Below, piece after piece: positions 8,176-17,721 of a stretch of DNA of 64,000 nucleotides. Both the position numbers and the translations under genes were made by a program. The notes under the pieces are model-generated. The model was not told the DNA's origin. It did not search any database and saw nothing but the letters and a program-made list of their open reading frames with translations. Within the stretch, counting starts at the first letter, position 1. Every line of letters begins with the position of its first letter. Origin of the DNA: Halobacteriales archaeon QS_8_69_73 (lineage in GTDB: Archaea; Halobacteriota; Halobacteria; Halobacteriales; Haloarculaceae); contig PXRZ01000008.1 in assembly GCA_003022945.1 (NCBI GenBank), positions 45,839 through 109,838 on the forward strand. The letters run 5' to 3'.

Positions 8176-9864
8176 TCAGTCGTCGGCCGACGCCGCGCCG
8201 CCGACGTTCGCGTCCGGGACGATACCGTCGTCGTTCCAGCCCCGCAGCTCGTAGTAGTTCGACAGCTCGGCGTCGAGCCCCTCCAACCCGTACGGCAGGT
8301 CGGCGTCGTCGGAGCGGTCGAAGCCGCGTCGGTTGTTGAAGTGCCGCTCGAGCTCGACGATCCGGCCGCCGACGTCCATCAGCGTCTCCCAGTCGGCGTC
8401 GAACAGCCGGGCGTACCGCTCGTGGGTCATGTTCGAGAAGGCGAACTTGCAGAGCACCCCCGAGTCGTGGACTGCGTTTTTGTTCTCCATCTCGACGAGC
8501 CGCTCGGACTTGCCGGCGACGCCGTCGGAGTCCAGCGCGCGGTCCGGCGCCACGAGCGGGTACTCCAGCTGGTACATCTCGGCGTACATGTGGTCGGCGC
8601 CGCGGTTGGCGGTGGCGAACGACAGCCCCTGGCCGTTGAGCGTCCGGCCGTCGTGGGCGGCGAACTCCATGCCCTTCATCGTCCAGTTGTCGACGCCCAG
8701 TTCCTCGTGGAAGCGATCGATACCCTCCGCGAGCGTGTCGCCGACGCCCTCGCGGAAGGCGATCTTCTCGACGAGCTCGTGAATCAATTCGGCGTTGCCG
8801 AACTCGTCCTCGGCGGCGAGGTAGGCCGCGACGACGTCGCCGCAGGAGATGGTGTCCAGCCCGTAGCGGTCGCACAGTTCGTTGGATCGCATGATGGCGA
8901 CGAAGTCGTCGACGGCGGCGTTGGAGCCGAACGACATCATCGTCTCGTACTCTGGGCCCTCCGTCTCCAGCCCCGACTCCTCGTCGCGGGTCGGCAGCTT
9001 GCAAGCGAAGGCACACGCCGAGCAGGTGCCTTTCTCGTACTTGTGCTCGATGACGGCCGCCGAGCCGATGTCGTCGACCTCGTCGTAGCTGAGCTCCTGG
9101 AAGTACCTGGTGGGGAGCGCGCCGACGGCGTTGGCGTAGTCGGACACCGAGACGGTGCCGGCGTCCTTCATCGGGCTGCTGGACTCGGCGGCCTCGGCGT
9201 GGATCTCCCGGACCAGCTCGTCGTCCAGTCCCTCGACGTCGGGGCGGGAGTCGCCGTCGAAGGCGAGGTACTTGACGTTCTTCGCCCCGAGGACGGCCCC
9301 CAGGCCGCCGCGGCCGAACGCCCGCGACCCGGAGGTGATGATGGCGGCGAAGCGGACCTCGTTCTCGCCGGCCGGGCCGACGACGGCGGTGTGCCCCTCG
9401 CCGAGCCCCGTCGACGTCTCGACGTGGTCGGTCGTCTCGCCGGTGGTCGCTCCCTCGAGGTCGGGAACGGGCTCGAACTCGACGCCCTCGTCGGTGACGA
9501 CGAGGCCGACCAGCTCGTCGCTCTCGCCGGTTATCTCGACGGCCGCGTGGCCGGTGTCGTAGAACGGCCGAGAGGTGAAGCCGCCGGCGTTCGACGACAG
9601 CAGGCCGTCCGTCAGCGGCGACAGCCCGGTGCAGGACAGCCGGCCGGTGTAGCTCATCGTCGACGTCTGCAACGGGCCGGCCGCGAACACGAGGCTGTTG
9701 GCCGGGCCGAGCGGGTCGGCGTCGAAGGGAATCCGGTCGTGGGCGAGCTTCGTGCCGACGCCGCGGCCCCCGACGAACGACGCGAGCACGTCGTCGATCG
9801 CCTCCGTCGTCGCCTCCCGCGAGCCGACGTCGACCGACAGCAGCGTACCCTCTGCGTGTATCAT
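8176..9864 (-). CDS. Aldehyde ferredoxin oxidoreductase (tungsten-pterin enzyme)
   Basis: Oxidises aldehydes to acids with ferredoxin as electron acceptor, using a tungstobispterin cofactor and one [4Fe-4S] cluster. The 562-residue protein has the N-terminal AOR domain (FVGGRGVGTKLAHDRI; TGRLSCTGLSPLTDG; SRAFGRGGLGAVLGAKNVK). The cluster-binding CxxCxxxC sequence (CSACAFACK) is near residue 285 and the fourth Cys is probably in GVLCKFAFSN near 475. Length is normal for a halobacterial member. ATG 9864 is chosen because the next in-frame start lies upstream of any conserved sequence. The physiological aldehyde is unknown. Confidence 0.9.
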   Translation of the reverse strand: MIHAEGTLLSVDVGSREATTEAIDDVLASFVGGRGVGTKLAHDRIPFDADPLGPANSLVFAAGPLQTSTMSYTGRLSCTGLSPLTDGLLSSNAGGFTSRPFYDTGHAAVEITGESDELVGLVVTDEGVEFEPVPDLEGATTGETTDHVETSTGLGEGHTAVVGPAGENEVRFAAIITSGSRAFGRGGLGAVLGAKNVKYLAFDGDSRPDVEGLDDELVREIHAEAAESSSPMKDAGTVSVSDYANAVGALPTRYFQELSYDEVDDIGSAAVIEHKYEKGTCSACAFACKLPTRDEESGLETEGPEYETMMSFGSNAAVDDFVAIMRSNELCDRYGLDTISCGDVVAAYLAAEDEFGNAELIHELVEKIAFREGVGDTLAEGIDRFHEELGVDNWTMKGMEFAAHDGRTLNGQGLSFATANRGADHMYAEMYQLEYPLVAPDRALDSDGVAGKSERLVEMENKNAVHDSGVLCKFAFSNMTHERYARLFDADWETLMDVGGRIVELERHFNNRRGFDRSDDADLPYGLEGLDAELSNYYELRGWNDDGIVPDANVGGAASADD

Positions 9865-9919
9865 CGCTGATCGGGACGGGGCGCCCCGCACACATAAATC
9901 GTCGCAAACGGAGCGGCGG

Positions 9920-11812
9920 TCAGCCGCCGCGACAGAGCGTCATCGCCTCGCGGACGGCGTCGTGCTCGCCGGCGAAGGTGACGCGGTCGCCGCGCTCGAG
10001 AACGAACTCGGCATCGGGGACGAGCGTGTTCTCGCTGCGGGTCACCAGGGCGATGAGACAGCGGTCGGGGAGGGCGTCGCCGGCCTCGTCGACGGTGCGG
10101 CCGACGAAGTCGTCGTTCTCGACGGCCACCTCCTGCACGTCGCCGCCTTCCTCGATGTTCTCCGACCAGCGCTGCAGTGCCGGCCGCTCGATGACGTTGT
10201 CGATGGCCTGCGCCACCGCGTGCGACGAGGAGATGACCTCGACGTCGATGTCGTCGAACGCCTCGACGTTGTCGGGTTTGTTGGCCCGACAGATGACCCG
10301 CTCGGCGTCGAACTTCGTGGCGGCCAGCCGGCCGATGAGCAGGTTCGTGTCGTCGTCGCCGGTGGCGGCGATGATGGTGCTCGCGTTGCTGCCGCCGGCC
10401 GCCCGGAGCGTCTCCAGGTTCGTCCCGTCGCCGATTCGAACCGTGTACCCCACCTCCCGGGCCGTCTCGACCGTCTCGTCGTCGCTTTCGATGACGACGA
10501 CGTTTTCTCCTCTGTCCTCCAGCCGGTCGGCGACTTCGCGGCCGACCCGTCCGCCGCCGATCACGATCACGCGCATTGGGATCACCTCGAGGTACTCCGC
10601 GATGTATCTGGCGAGTCCGCCCTGCAGGACGACCGTCGAGAGGATGACCAGAAAGACCGTCCCGACCAGAAGCGTGGCGTTGGCCTCCGCCTGGGCGGCC
10701 CGTGCCACCTCGCCGGCCGCCCGGAGCTCCTCGGCCCGGTTCTGTAACTCGACGGCGAACAGCGTCGCGACCGATGCCGGGATGATGCCGCGCGGCCCGA
10801 CGAAGCCGACGAACAGCCGCTCGTTGAGCGTGAAGTCGCCGCCGACCGTCGAAAGGTACACCAGAAGCGGCCGGATGAGGGCGACGACCGCAACGACGAC
10901 GACGATTCCGCCCACGTCGAGCGCGAGCAGGTCCTCGAACTCGAGCAGCGCCGCCAGCGCGATGAAGACGAACGACAGCACGACGAGGGTGATGTCGCCT
11001 TTGAACGCCGATATCTGCTCCTCGTAGGGGACCCCGAGGTTGCCGAGGACGATGCCGGCGGTGGCGACGGCGGCGACGCCGGCCTCGCTGGCTATCGTTT
11101 CGGCGGCACCGAACGCGACCAGCGCCCCCGCCAGCACGACCAGCCGGGCGTTCCGAGGGGCGTCACCCGGCGACAGGTCGATGTACCGGAGGACGTACCA
11201 GACGGCCACGGCGACGATCGTCCCGATGAGTACGCCGCCGCCGACCCGCTCGATGAAGAGGCCGAGAAACGCCGAGACGGTCGGCTCCTCCAGTCGGATG
11301 ATCTTAAACACGACCACCGCGAGGATGGCCGCCGTCACGTCGTTGATTATGCCTTCCGTCTCGAGGGCCGCCGCGACCCGGTCCCTGACCGGGACGACGT
11401 CGAGTATCGGCGTGATGACCGTCGGGCCCGTGGCGACGAGCAGCGCGCCGATGAGGAACGCGATACCCCAATCGGCGCCCAGCGCGAGACGAACCACGAG
11501 CGCCGTCCCGACGAGGGCGATGGCGGCGCCCACCGTGACGAGCCGGAGGCTCTCGCTCGTCGCCTGTCGGAGCTTCTCGATACGGAGGTGGAACGCCCCC
11601 TCGAAGACGATGATGGCGACCGACAGCCCGACGATGGCCGGCAGCGAGTCGAAGGAGCTTCTCGTGATGATGCTCAGCCCCTCCGGACCGAGCGCGATGC
11701 CGGCCGCGATGAGAAAGACGATACTCGGGACTTCGAAGCGATCGGCGAGTATCTGTGCGGCGACGCCGATCGCGATTATCGCCGCCACGAGCGGGATCAG
11801 TTGACTCGCCAC
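9920..11812 (-). CDS. Na+/H+ antiporter (CPA family, NhaP-like) with C-terminal TrkA-N and TrkA-C domains
   Basis: A 630-residue membrane protein. Residues about 1-395 form a CPA-type antiporter with 12 or so hydrophobic segments, including the family signatures GAL-VATGPTVITPIL and ETEGIINDVTAA, where acidic residues carry ions. Residues about 398-520 are a Rossmann TrkA-N (RCK) domain with GGGRVGREVA. The last 80 form a TrkA-C domain. Fused RCK domains gate such antiporters by nucleotide or ligand binding. It probably exports Na+ or K+ in exchange for protons, which fits a salt-in halophile. It stands alone between two unrelated genes on the same strand. Confidence 0.9.
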   Translation of the reverse strand: MASQLIPLVAAIIAIGVAAQILADRFEVPSIVFLIAAGIALGPEGLSIITRSSFDSLPAIVGLSVAIIVFEGAFHLRIEKLRQATSESLRLVTVGAAIALVGTALVVRLALGADWGIAFLIGALLVATGPTVITPILDVVPVRDRVAAALETEGIINDVTAAILAVVVFKIIRLEEPTVSAFLGLFIERVGGGVLIGTIVAVAVWYVLRYIDLSPGDAPRNARLVVLAGALVAFGAAETIASEAGVAAVATAGIVLGNLGVPYEEQISAFKGDITLVVLSFVFIALAALLEFEDLLALDVGGIVVVVAVVALIRPLLVYLSTVGGDFTLNERLFVGFVGPRGIIPASVATLFAVELQNRAEELRAAGEVARAAQAEANATLLVGTVFLVILSTVVLQGGLARYIAEYLEVIPMRVIVIGGGRVGREVADRLEDRGENVVVIESDDETVETAREVGYTVRIGDGTNLETLRAAGGSNASTIIAATGDDDTNLLIGRLAATKFDAERVICRANKPDNVEAFDDIDVEVISSSHAVAQAIDNVIERPALQRWSENIEEGGDVQEVAVENDDFVGRTVDEAGDALPDRCLIALVTRSENTLVPDAEFVLERGDRVTFAGEHDAVREAMTLCRGG

Positions 11813-11860
11813 TGCTCTCTGGAATCGATTCCCGTGCCAGTCTGATAAACCCGGGGCTTT

Positions 11861-12772
11861 TTATTGCGTGCCGCCGCCCTCGTCGAGGTACCGTAGGACG
11901 CCGCGGACGTTCATCGCCACCTCGCCGGCGGCCTTCTTTTCGCCCCACGCCTCGCCGACGTCGGCGGCCTCGACGAAATGCTCGACGACGGCCTCGTCGT
12001 CGTCGTCCAGCTCCGCGCGCTTTCGGTCGATCGCCTCCACCCACCGGGTGACGACGTCGACGTACTCCGAGAGGCGGTCGTCGGCCGACACGGCGCCGAA
12101 GTGCGCGTAACAGAGCGTCTCCGGATCCAGGCCGGCGATCATCCGAGCGTCGGCGACGACCTCTTCGAGGTCGAACCCCGGCGGCGGCGTCGTCTCTCGG
12201 ACCGCGTCGAACGTCGGGACGTAGATGCCGGCCGCGTCGGCGGTGTAGACGGCGTCGGCCGCCCGGTCCTCGAAGATGACCTGGTGGAAGGCGTGGCCGG
12301 GAGCGTGGTGGACCTCAAGCGTCGTCGACCCGAGGTCGACGGCGGCGCCGTCGCGGACCGACTCGACGGCGTCGGCCGGCACCGGCTCCGGTTCCGTGTA
12401 GTAGCGTATCTGGTCGCCGACGGCCGCCTTCGTCCCCTCCCACAGCGGCCCCGGGTCGGAGAGGAAGTCGGCGCCGTCGGCGTGAACGTACACGTCGGCG
12501 CCGGTCTCGGCGGCGATGAACCCCGCGCCGCCGGCGTGGTCGAGGTGGACGTGCGTCAGCAGGACGGCCTCCAGCTCCGCCGGCGCGATGCCGACCGTCT
12601 CCAGCCCCGCGAGCACCCGCTCGTGGTTCGTCCCGATGCCCGAGTCGACGATCGCCGGCCGGTCGGCGTCCAGCAGGTAGACCGACCCGTACGCCGACGT
12701 CCCGTACATGCCGGTGTCGACGTGATAGCAGTCCGGCACCGCCTCGACCTCGACGACGTCGCCGATCGCCAT
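11861..12772 (-). CDS. Metallo-beta-lactamase-fold hydrolase
   Basis: A 303-residue cytoplasmic hydrolase with the di-metal site motif HVHLDH (THVHLDHAGG), the later His of APGHAFHQ, the bridging Asp of VYTADAAG and a His near AHFG. This is the complete set expected for a glyoxalase II or lactonase-like MBL protein. ATG 12772 is used; a longer frame upstream overlaps the neighbouring winged-helix gene and has shadow composition. The substrate cannot be told. The neighbour ends 29 bp upstream, so the two may share a transcript. Confidence 0.8.
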   Translation of the reverse strand: MAIGDVVEVEAVPDCYHVDTGMYGTSAYGSVYLLDADRPAIVDSGIGTNHERVLAGLETVGIAPAELEAVLLTHVHLDHAGGAGFIAAETGADVYVHADGADFLSDPGPLWEGTKAAVGDQIRYYTEPEPVPADAVESVRDGAAVDLGSTTLEVHHAPGHAFHQVIFEDRAADAVYTADAAGIYVPTFDAVRETTPPPGFDLEEVVADARMIAGLDPETLCYAHFGAVSADDRLSEYVDVVTRWVEAIDRKRAELDDDDEAVVEHFVEAADVGEAWGEKKAAGEVAMNVRGVLRYLDEGGGTQ

Positions 12773-12801
12773 GCCGACGCTACCAGGTCCCCGGGTAAAA
12801 C

Positions 12802-13659
12802 CTACAGGGTGCTCCGGAGGACCGTCCAGAGGTCCTGCCGGCGCTTCTGGAGCAGCTTCACCGGCGAGACGACGCTGTAGCCGCCGTCGTCGGTCCGCTC
12901 GGCGAGGTCCTCCTGCTCGAGGTCCTCGAGCGTCGATCGGACGGTGCTCTCCGGGAGGACCGTCCGGCCGGCGATCTCCTCGGGCGTCCCCGAGCCGAGC
13001 GCCTGCACCGCCAGGTAGACCGACACCCGCTGGGGGGATTCCAGCACCTCCACGAGCAGGTCGTTGACCAGGTTGCTGCCGGAATCCGTCGTGGTCGGCT
13101 CCGAGCGGACCATCTCCGCGTCGGTCAACGGCTCGGCCGCCTCGAGGGCCTCTTCCAGCACCGCGACCGCCGTCGTCCGGTTTTTCCCTTCGCGCTCCCG
13201 CTCGAGCAGCCGTTCGAGGGACTCCGGCTCCGTGACATCGGCGACCAGCCCCCGCAGCCCGTCGACGGTGTAGTCGGCCGGGTCGACGTCGACGAGGTCG
13301 TCCGGCCGGATCTCGTCGTCGGTGGTGAAGCCGACCTCGCCGTACCCTTCGACCCGGAGCCCGAGTTCGATCTCGTGGACGCCGAGCCGGAGCCGGGGGC
13401 GGTCCAGCACGACCTGGACCGTCTCCGCGAGATCCAACGCCAGCGGCTCCTCCGGCGTCACCTCCGCGGCGGTGTACCGCTCGCCGTCGCGCGCGAGCGT
13501 GACGTCCCCGGGAGCGACGGCCTCGCCGTCGATCTTCGCGGTCGTGACGCCTTCGAACTCCGCCTCGATGAGCCGGTTCTTCAGCTCGAACTCGACCCCG
13601 CGTTCGGTGTTCTCGAGGCTCTCCCACGTGAAGAGCCGCTCGAGGTACTGCTCGATCAT
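12802..13659 (-). CDS. Winged-helix domain protein, probable transcription regulator
   Basis: A 285-residue acidic protein. The first 120 residues look beta-rich and carry no motif I recognise. The middle (about 135-190) is helical with many Glu and Arg. Residues about 205-275 read like a winged helix: alanine- and leucine-rich helix, '[19 protein letters not shown]' as helix-turn-helix, then a wing ([13 protein letters not shown]). A DNA-binding role is inferred from that domain only. It is transcribed away from serS and toward the MBL hydrolase, with which it may form an operon. Confidence 0.6.
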   Translation of the reverse strand: MIEQYLERLFTWESLENTERGVEFELKNRLIEAEFEGVTTAKIDGEAVAPGDVTLARDGERYTAAEVTPEEPLALDLAETVQVVLDRPRLRLGVHEIELGLRVEGYGEVGFTTDDEIRPDDLVDVDPADYTVDGLRGLVADVTEPESLERLLEREREGKNRTTAVAVLEEALEAAEPLTDAEMVRSEPTTTDSGSNLVNDLLVEVLESPQRVSVYLAVQALGSGTPEEIAGRTVLPESTVRSTLEDLEQEDLAERTDDGGYSVVSPVKLLQKRRQDLWTVLRSTL

Positions 13660-13788
13660 GCGCGGGGCAACGCCGGGCCTATACTTCGGTCTGTCGTCAG
13701 AGGGGCCGCCGTCTCGGGGTCGTCCGCTCCGGGAGCCGCTCTCACGGCACCGATACGACTTTGCCCGGCCGCGGCGAACCGTCGGGGG

Positions 13789-15080
13789 ATGCTATCCAGG
13801 CAGTTCGTCAGGGACGATCCCGAGGCGGTCCGCCGCGCCCTCGAGACGAAGGGCGTCGACGTCGACCTCGAGGCGGTTCTCGAGACGGACGCGGAGTGGC
13901 GGGAACTGAAGGCCGAGGGCGACGACCTCCGGCGGCGCCGCAACGAGGTCTCGAACGAGATCGGCGAGCTGAAGCGCGAGGGCGACGACGAGGCGGCGGC
14001 GGCGGCCATCGAGCGCTCCGGGGAGCTGAAAGAGGAGCTGGCGGCCGTCGAGGAGCGGGCCGAGGAACTGGAGGCGGACCTGGAGCGGGCGCTGTTGCGA
14101 CTGCCGAACGTCCCTCATCCCGAGGCACCGGTCGGCGACGACGAGTCCGACAACGTCGAGACCGAGCGGTGGGGCTTCGAGGACCGCCGCGAGCTGCCGG
14201 CGGAGGTGACCCCGCACTACGACCTCGGCGAGGAGCTGGACGTGCTGGACTTCGAGCGCGGCGCGAAGGTGTCCGGCGGCGGCTTCTATTTCGCAAAGGG
14301 CGAGGGCGCCCGCCTGGAGCACGCCCTCGTGCAGTTCATGCTCGACCTCCACCGCACCGAGCACGCGCCTACCGGGTCGGCGGCGACAACGACGAGCCAC
14401 ACGACGACGACGACCTCTGGCTGTTGCCGACCGCGGAGGTGCCGGTCACCAACATGTACCGCGACGAGATACTGCTCGACGACGACCTGCCGATCAAGCA
14501 CCAGGCCTACACCCCCAACTTCCGGCAGGAGGCCGGCGAGCACGGCACCGAGACCCGCGGCATCGCCCGGGTCCACCAGTTCAACAAGGTCGAACTGGTC
14601 AACTTCGTCCGCCCGGACGACAGCTACGACCGCCTGGAGGGCCTGCTCGACGAGGCGACGGCGGTGCTCGAACGGCTCGGGCTGCCGTACCGCGTTCTCG
14701 AGATGTGCACCGGCGACATGGGCTTCAAACAGGCGAAGAAGTACGACGTCGAGGTGTGGGCGCCGGCCGACGACATGGCCGGCGGTCCCGACGTCGGCGG
14801 CCGGTGGCTGGAGGTGTCGTCGGTGTCGAACTTCGAGGCGTTCCAGGCGCGGCGGGCGGGGATACGGTACCGGCCCGAGCAGCACGAATCCGCGGAGTAC
14901 CTCCACACGCTGAACGGCTCCGGCGTCGCGGTTCCGCGCGTCGTCGTCGCAATCATGGAGTACTACCAGAACGACGACGGCACCGTCGAGGTGCCCGAAC
15001 CGCTGCGGCCGTACATGGGCGGGACCGAGCGCATCGAGGGCGGCGAGAAGGTCGGCGAGTCGGCCGTCGGCGACGGATGA
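13789..15080 (+). pseudogene. serS: Seryl-tRNA synthetase with an internal out-of-frame deletion
   Basis: Charges tRNA-Ser. From ATG 13789 the frame gives the N-terminal tRNA-binding coiled coil (about residues 1-110, Glu/Arg/Leu-rich) and the start of the catalytic domain to LDLHRTEH near 14360. From about 14367 another frame continues with [11 protein letters not shown], then motif 2 ([14 protein letters not shown]) and motif 3 ([17 protein letters not shown]) to the stop at 15080. Compared with the family, about 30 residues are missing at the junction. They hold motif 1 and the conserved loop that in other SerRS reads like GTGQLPKF. As written, no full-length enzyme can be made. serS is normally essential and single-copy. 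Confidence 0.85.
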
Positions 15081-15082
15081 GG

Positions 15083-15284
15083 TCAGTCGTCGACGAGCAG
15101 CCGGCCGCCGCAGGAGCCACAGCGGTCGTAGCCCGTCTCGTTGACCGCCCCACAGCCGGGACACGTCACCCGGGAGTCGATCGACGATGGAGATGTACTC
15201 GAGGAAGCGGAACGGGAGCCACCCGAGCAGCGCCGCCGCCACGAGAATGAGCGCGTACGCCGCCAGCGCCTCCCAGGGAGCCAT
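15083..15284 (-). pseudogene. Small membrane protein with C-terminal zinc ribbon, frame-broken
   Basis: From ATG 15284 (minus) the frame encodes one hydrophobic helix (ALAAYALILVAAALLG) and a short stretch to EYISIVD. A different frame then gives a perfect zinc ribbon (CPGCGAVNETGYDRCGSCGG) ending LLVDD at 15083. The two parts meet near 15180. The combination of a single membrane helix plus a zinc ribbon occurs in halobacterial DUF7577-like proteins, normally with a linker of some tens of residues, which seems to be missing here. Function unknown. It ends 2 bp after the serS stop, tail to tail. Confidence 0.6.
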
Positions 15285-15361
15285 GCGCGCGGTAGGGCGG
15301 CGGCGGAAATAAGGCTGACTCCGCGACGCCCGATAGTATTTGATGAGGAGGAAATAGCGTG

Positions 15362-15480
15362 CTTCGGCGGTGACGAGGGCGTTTCCGAATGCCCCCTCCC
15401 GCTCGCTCGGCCTCGCCGCACGAGCGGTCGCCCCGTCCGAGATTCCGTCCGACGCCGGCCGACCGGCCGGCTCTCGCGTA
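15362..15480 (-). repeat. Interspersed repeat, short copy 1 of the structured-repeat family
   Basis: About 115 bp that closely match the element at 20705-20825 in inverted orientation, for example the shared block GGCGTTTCCGAATG and the shared end GGCCGACCGG-CGGCTCTCGC. It lies in a 241-bp gap without a gene, between the zinc-ribbon protein and the NTF2-like gene. Both short copies can be read as a peptide starting MT-AFPN-PS, but most differences between them change the amino acid. Confidence 0.6.
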
Positions 15481-15525
15481 ACTACACATGGCCCGGCGCC
15501 CGCGCCCCTGGCGCGCGCCCGGCCG

Positions 15526-15861
15526 TCAGCCACCGTCGGTGTAGGTCCGCAGTTGGGCGATGCCGTCGTCGCCGGCGAGGAAGACGTCGACGAAGCCGAA
15601 CCAGTCGGTGCCGTCGGGCGCCAGCAGCCGTCCCTCGGCGGCCACGCGGTCGTCGGCCGTCGCCTCGTAGACCGCCTCGAGGACGTGTTCGGTGTCGGTC
15701 GCCGGCCGGCCGTCGCGCATGAAGGAGACGAACGCCGCCCGGCCCTCGATGGTCCGATCCGGCCGCTCGTGGACGAACCCGTCGGCCAGCAGCGCCGACA
15801 GCGCCGCGTAGTCGTCCTCGTCGATGGCGCGGTAGTACTCGCGGGCCGCCTCGCAGTCCAT
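15526..15861 (-). CDS. SnoaL/NTF2-like small protein
   Basis: A 111-residue soluble protein with the NTF2-like alpha+beta pattern: N-terminal helix [19 protein letters not shown], then [19 protein letters not shown] and a beta-rich C-terminal half ending [12 protein letters not shown]. Such proteins are small-ligand enzymes or structural modules, and no catalytic residues can be assigned here. ATG 15861 is chosen because sequence before it loses the fold pattern. It is divergent from tsr3 (starts 80 bp apart). Confidence 0.65.
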   Translation of the reverse strand: MDCEAAREYYRAIDEDDYAALSALLADGFVHERPDRTIEGRAAFVSFMRDGRPATDTEHVLEAVYEATADDRVAAEGRLLAPDGTDWFGFVDVFLAGDDGIAQLRTYTDGG

Positions 15862-15941
15862 GCGCGGGGTACGCCCGCGGTGCCGAAGTATCCGACGGCG
15901 GGCCCCGAGCGACTTTTCGGTGCCGCCGGCCAACGGGCACC

Positions 15942-16439
15942 GTGGAACTGCACGTCCGCTACGAGGGCGACGACGACCCCGAGAAGTGCTCGGCGCGGAA
16001 GCTCGCCCGGTTCGACCTGGCGACGCTGCACCGGTCGGCCCGGGCGACGCCGCCGGGGGTCGTGCTGGATCCGCACGCCGACGTGGCGCTGTCGCCGGCC
16101 GACGACCCGCCCGGCGACCGGCTCGTGGCGCTGGACTGCTCGTGGGAGACCGCCGACGCCGAGTCCTTCCGGCTCGACGGCCCCCCCCGCGCGCTGCCCT
16201 TCCTCGTCGCCGCCAACCCCGTCAGCTACGGGACGCCGTTCCGGCTCAACACGGTCGAGGCCTTCGCCGGCGCGCTCCGTATCCTCGGCCGTCGCGAGCG
16301 GGCCGCCGAACTGCTCGGCAAGTTCACCTGGGGCCACACGTTTCTGGAGCTGAACGACGAGCCGCTGCGGCGGTACGCCGACTGTGCGGACTCCGCCGAG
16401 GTCGTCGCCGTCCAGGAGGAGTACCTCGCCGCGGAGTGA
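15942..16439 (+). CDS. tsr3: Tsr3-like rRNA aminocarboxypropyltransferase (DUF367)
   Basis: A 165-residue protein of the Tsr3 family, which transfers the aminocarboxypropyl group of S-adenosylmethionine to a small-subunit rRNA residue. Visible family features are the N-terminal '[13 protein letters not shown]' block, 'LDCSWETA' and '[23 protein letters not shown]', which form the SAM and substrate pocket, plus the helical C terminus with [12 protein letters not shown]. Length is typical for archaeal members. It starts with GTG at 15942, the first start before the conserved region. Confidence 0.85.
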   Translation: MELHVRYEGDDDPEKCSARKLARFDLATLHRSARATPPGVVLDPHADVALSPADDPPGDRLVALDCSWETADAESFRLDGPPRALPFLVAANPVSYGTPFRLNTVEAFAGALRILGRRERAAELLGKFTWGHTFLELNDEPLRRYADCADSAEVVAVQEEYLAAE

Positions 16440-16481
16440 TGCTGTCGGCTGCTACGTGAACCTCCACCGGCAGTACGAGTC

Positions 16482-17516
16482 TCACCGGAAGCCGGCGCGG
16501 TCGGTCGGCGGCTCCAGCGGACTCGTCGGCAGGTCGTCGCCGAGCGAGGCGGCGTTGTAGGCGCCCGGGGCGACGTCGTTCGGCGCGTCAGGGTAGAACA
16601 GCGACGCCAGCGTCTGTATCTGCCCGCGGCCGACGCCGAGCTCGAACTGCCCGCCCCCGTAGAGCGCGATGTCGCGGGCCTCGCAGTGGGCGATCGTCTC
16701 CAGCAGCGACTCGACGGTCCCGAACCGCGAGGGCTTGATGTTGAGCCACTCCGGGTCGAACGGCAGCGCTTCGACGCTGTCGACGCCGGTGATCGGGGCG
16801 TCCCAGGAGACGCGGTCGGCGACCGGCTCGACGACCGGCTCCGTCGTCTCGGTCAGTGCGGGGTCCTCGAGGAGGGCGTCGGGGAACGCCTCGACCAGCC
16901 GGCGGTACAGCGCGGGGTCGGTCGGGCCGTCGACGTCGGTCCCCTCGTAGTGGCCCTTCAGGTCGAGTACCTGGACGCCGCCGCGGTCGGCGACGGCCTC
17001 GACGAACGGCTCGTCCCATTCCTCCGTGGGGTCGAGCTTGAACTCGGCGCCGGGGTGGACCTCGCGGACGCCGTCGAGGCGGGCCGGCGTCTCCAGCCGC
17101 GTGCTGACGACGAACCGGACGGAATCGCGGTCGCGGCCCAGCGCGTCGCCGAGCGTCGTGTCGGCCTGCCGGAGCGCCAGGTCCAGCGCCGCGCTCTCGA
17201 CGGCCCACCGCCGGTAGTGGCGGTCGGTCGCCCGCTCGGGCGGCGCCGGGAACAGCTCGCGGTCGTCGAGTCGGGCGGCGAACGACCCGAAGGTGTACTC
17301 GCCGGCGAAATCGAGCCCGCCGTCGCCGTAGGTTCGTCGGAACCGCCGCTGGTCGTCGGCGCCGTAGCCGACGTCCTCGCCGCGGCCGCGCTCGCCGTCG
17401 CCCGACAGTGTCACCGTCGTCGAGACGCGCGTGAAGCCGCTGGAGGTCTCCAGGGAGGCGCCCTCGAGGTCGTAGCCGTCGACGACCAGCGGCAGGTCGG
17501 CCAGTCGGTCGTACAT
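16482..17516 (-). CDS. Enolase-superfamily protein (mandelate racemase / o-succinylbenzoate synthase-like)
   Basis: A 344-residue protein with enolase-superfamily layout. A capping domain (residues about 1-110) is followed by a barrel containing [10 protein letters not shown], then [13 protein letters not shown] and [12 protein letters not shown], where a Lys and metal-ligating acids would sit, and a late [13 protein letters not shown] segment like that of the racemase group. The exact reaction cannot be read. The ATG at 17516 overlaps the 5' end of the L40e gene on the other strand, leaving no room for either promoter. This suggests that the sequence between the two genes has been lost. Confidence 0.7.
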   Translation of the reverse strand: MYDRLADLPLVVDGYDLEGASLETSSGFTRVSTTVTLSGDGERGRGEDVGYGADDQRRFRRTYGDGGLDFAGEYTFGSFAARLDDRELFPAPPERATDRHYRRWAVESAALDLALRQADTTLGDALGRDRDSVRFVVSTRLETPARLDGVREVHPGAEFKLDPTEEWDEPFVEAVADRGGVQVLDLKGHYEGTDVDGPTDPALYRRLVEAFPDALLEDPALTETTEPVVEPVADRVSWDAPITGVDSVEALPFDPEWLNIKPSRFGTVESLLETIAHCEARDIALYGGGQFELGVGRGQIQTLASLFYPDAPNDVAPGAYNAASLGDDLPTSPLEPPTDRAGFR

Positions 17517-17661
17517 ACCGTTCGACGAGGCCGAAGAGCGCATCCTCGAGAAGATGATCTGCATGCGCTGCAACGCCCGGAACCCCGAGCGAGCCGACAG
17601 CTGCCGGAAGTGCGGCTACAAGAACCTCCGGCCGAAGGCCAAGGAACGTCGCGCGGCCTAA
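17515..17661 (+). CDS. rpl40e: Ribosomal protein L40e, start codon missing
   Basis: Small zinc-binding protein of the large ribosomal subunit. The frame reads [20 protein letters not shown], then a second Cys pair ([19 protein letters not shown]) and a stop at 17659-17661. This is the whole conserved L40e with both CxxC knuckles. The codon where Met is expected (17515-17517) is ATA. No upstream ATG, GTG or TTG is placed as a plausible start, and the position coincides with the divergent start of the enolase-like gene. Either a non-standard start is used or the true 5' end has been deleted. Identification is firm; the start is not. Confidence 0.8.
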   Translation: MPFDEAEERILEKMICMRCNARNPERADSCRKCGYKNLRPKAKERRAA

Positions 17662-17721
17662 GTACGACGGCCGTTTGACCCTCTGGAACCGACTTTTATT
17701 CCCGATACATCCGTCGCGACG

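Noticed and set aside
8341..9870. 509-residue plus-strand ORF
   Set aside because: Shadow of the aldehyde oxidoreductase gene.
14286..16337. 683-residue minus-strand ORF
   Set aside because: Merges shadows of serS and other genes; only the short membrane-helix part near 15284 belongs to a real (broken) gene.
15370..16353. 327-residue plus-strand ORF
   Set aside because: Starts inside the repeat at 15.4 kb and continues as a shadow of the NTF2-like and tsr3 genes.
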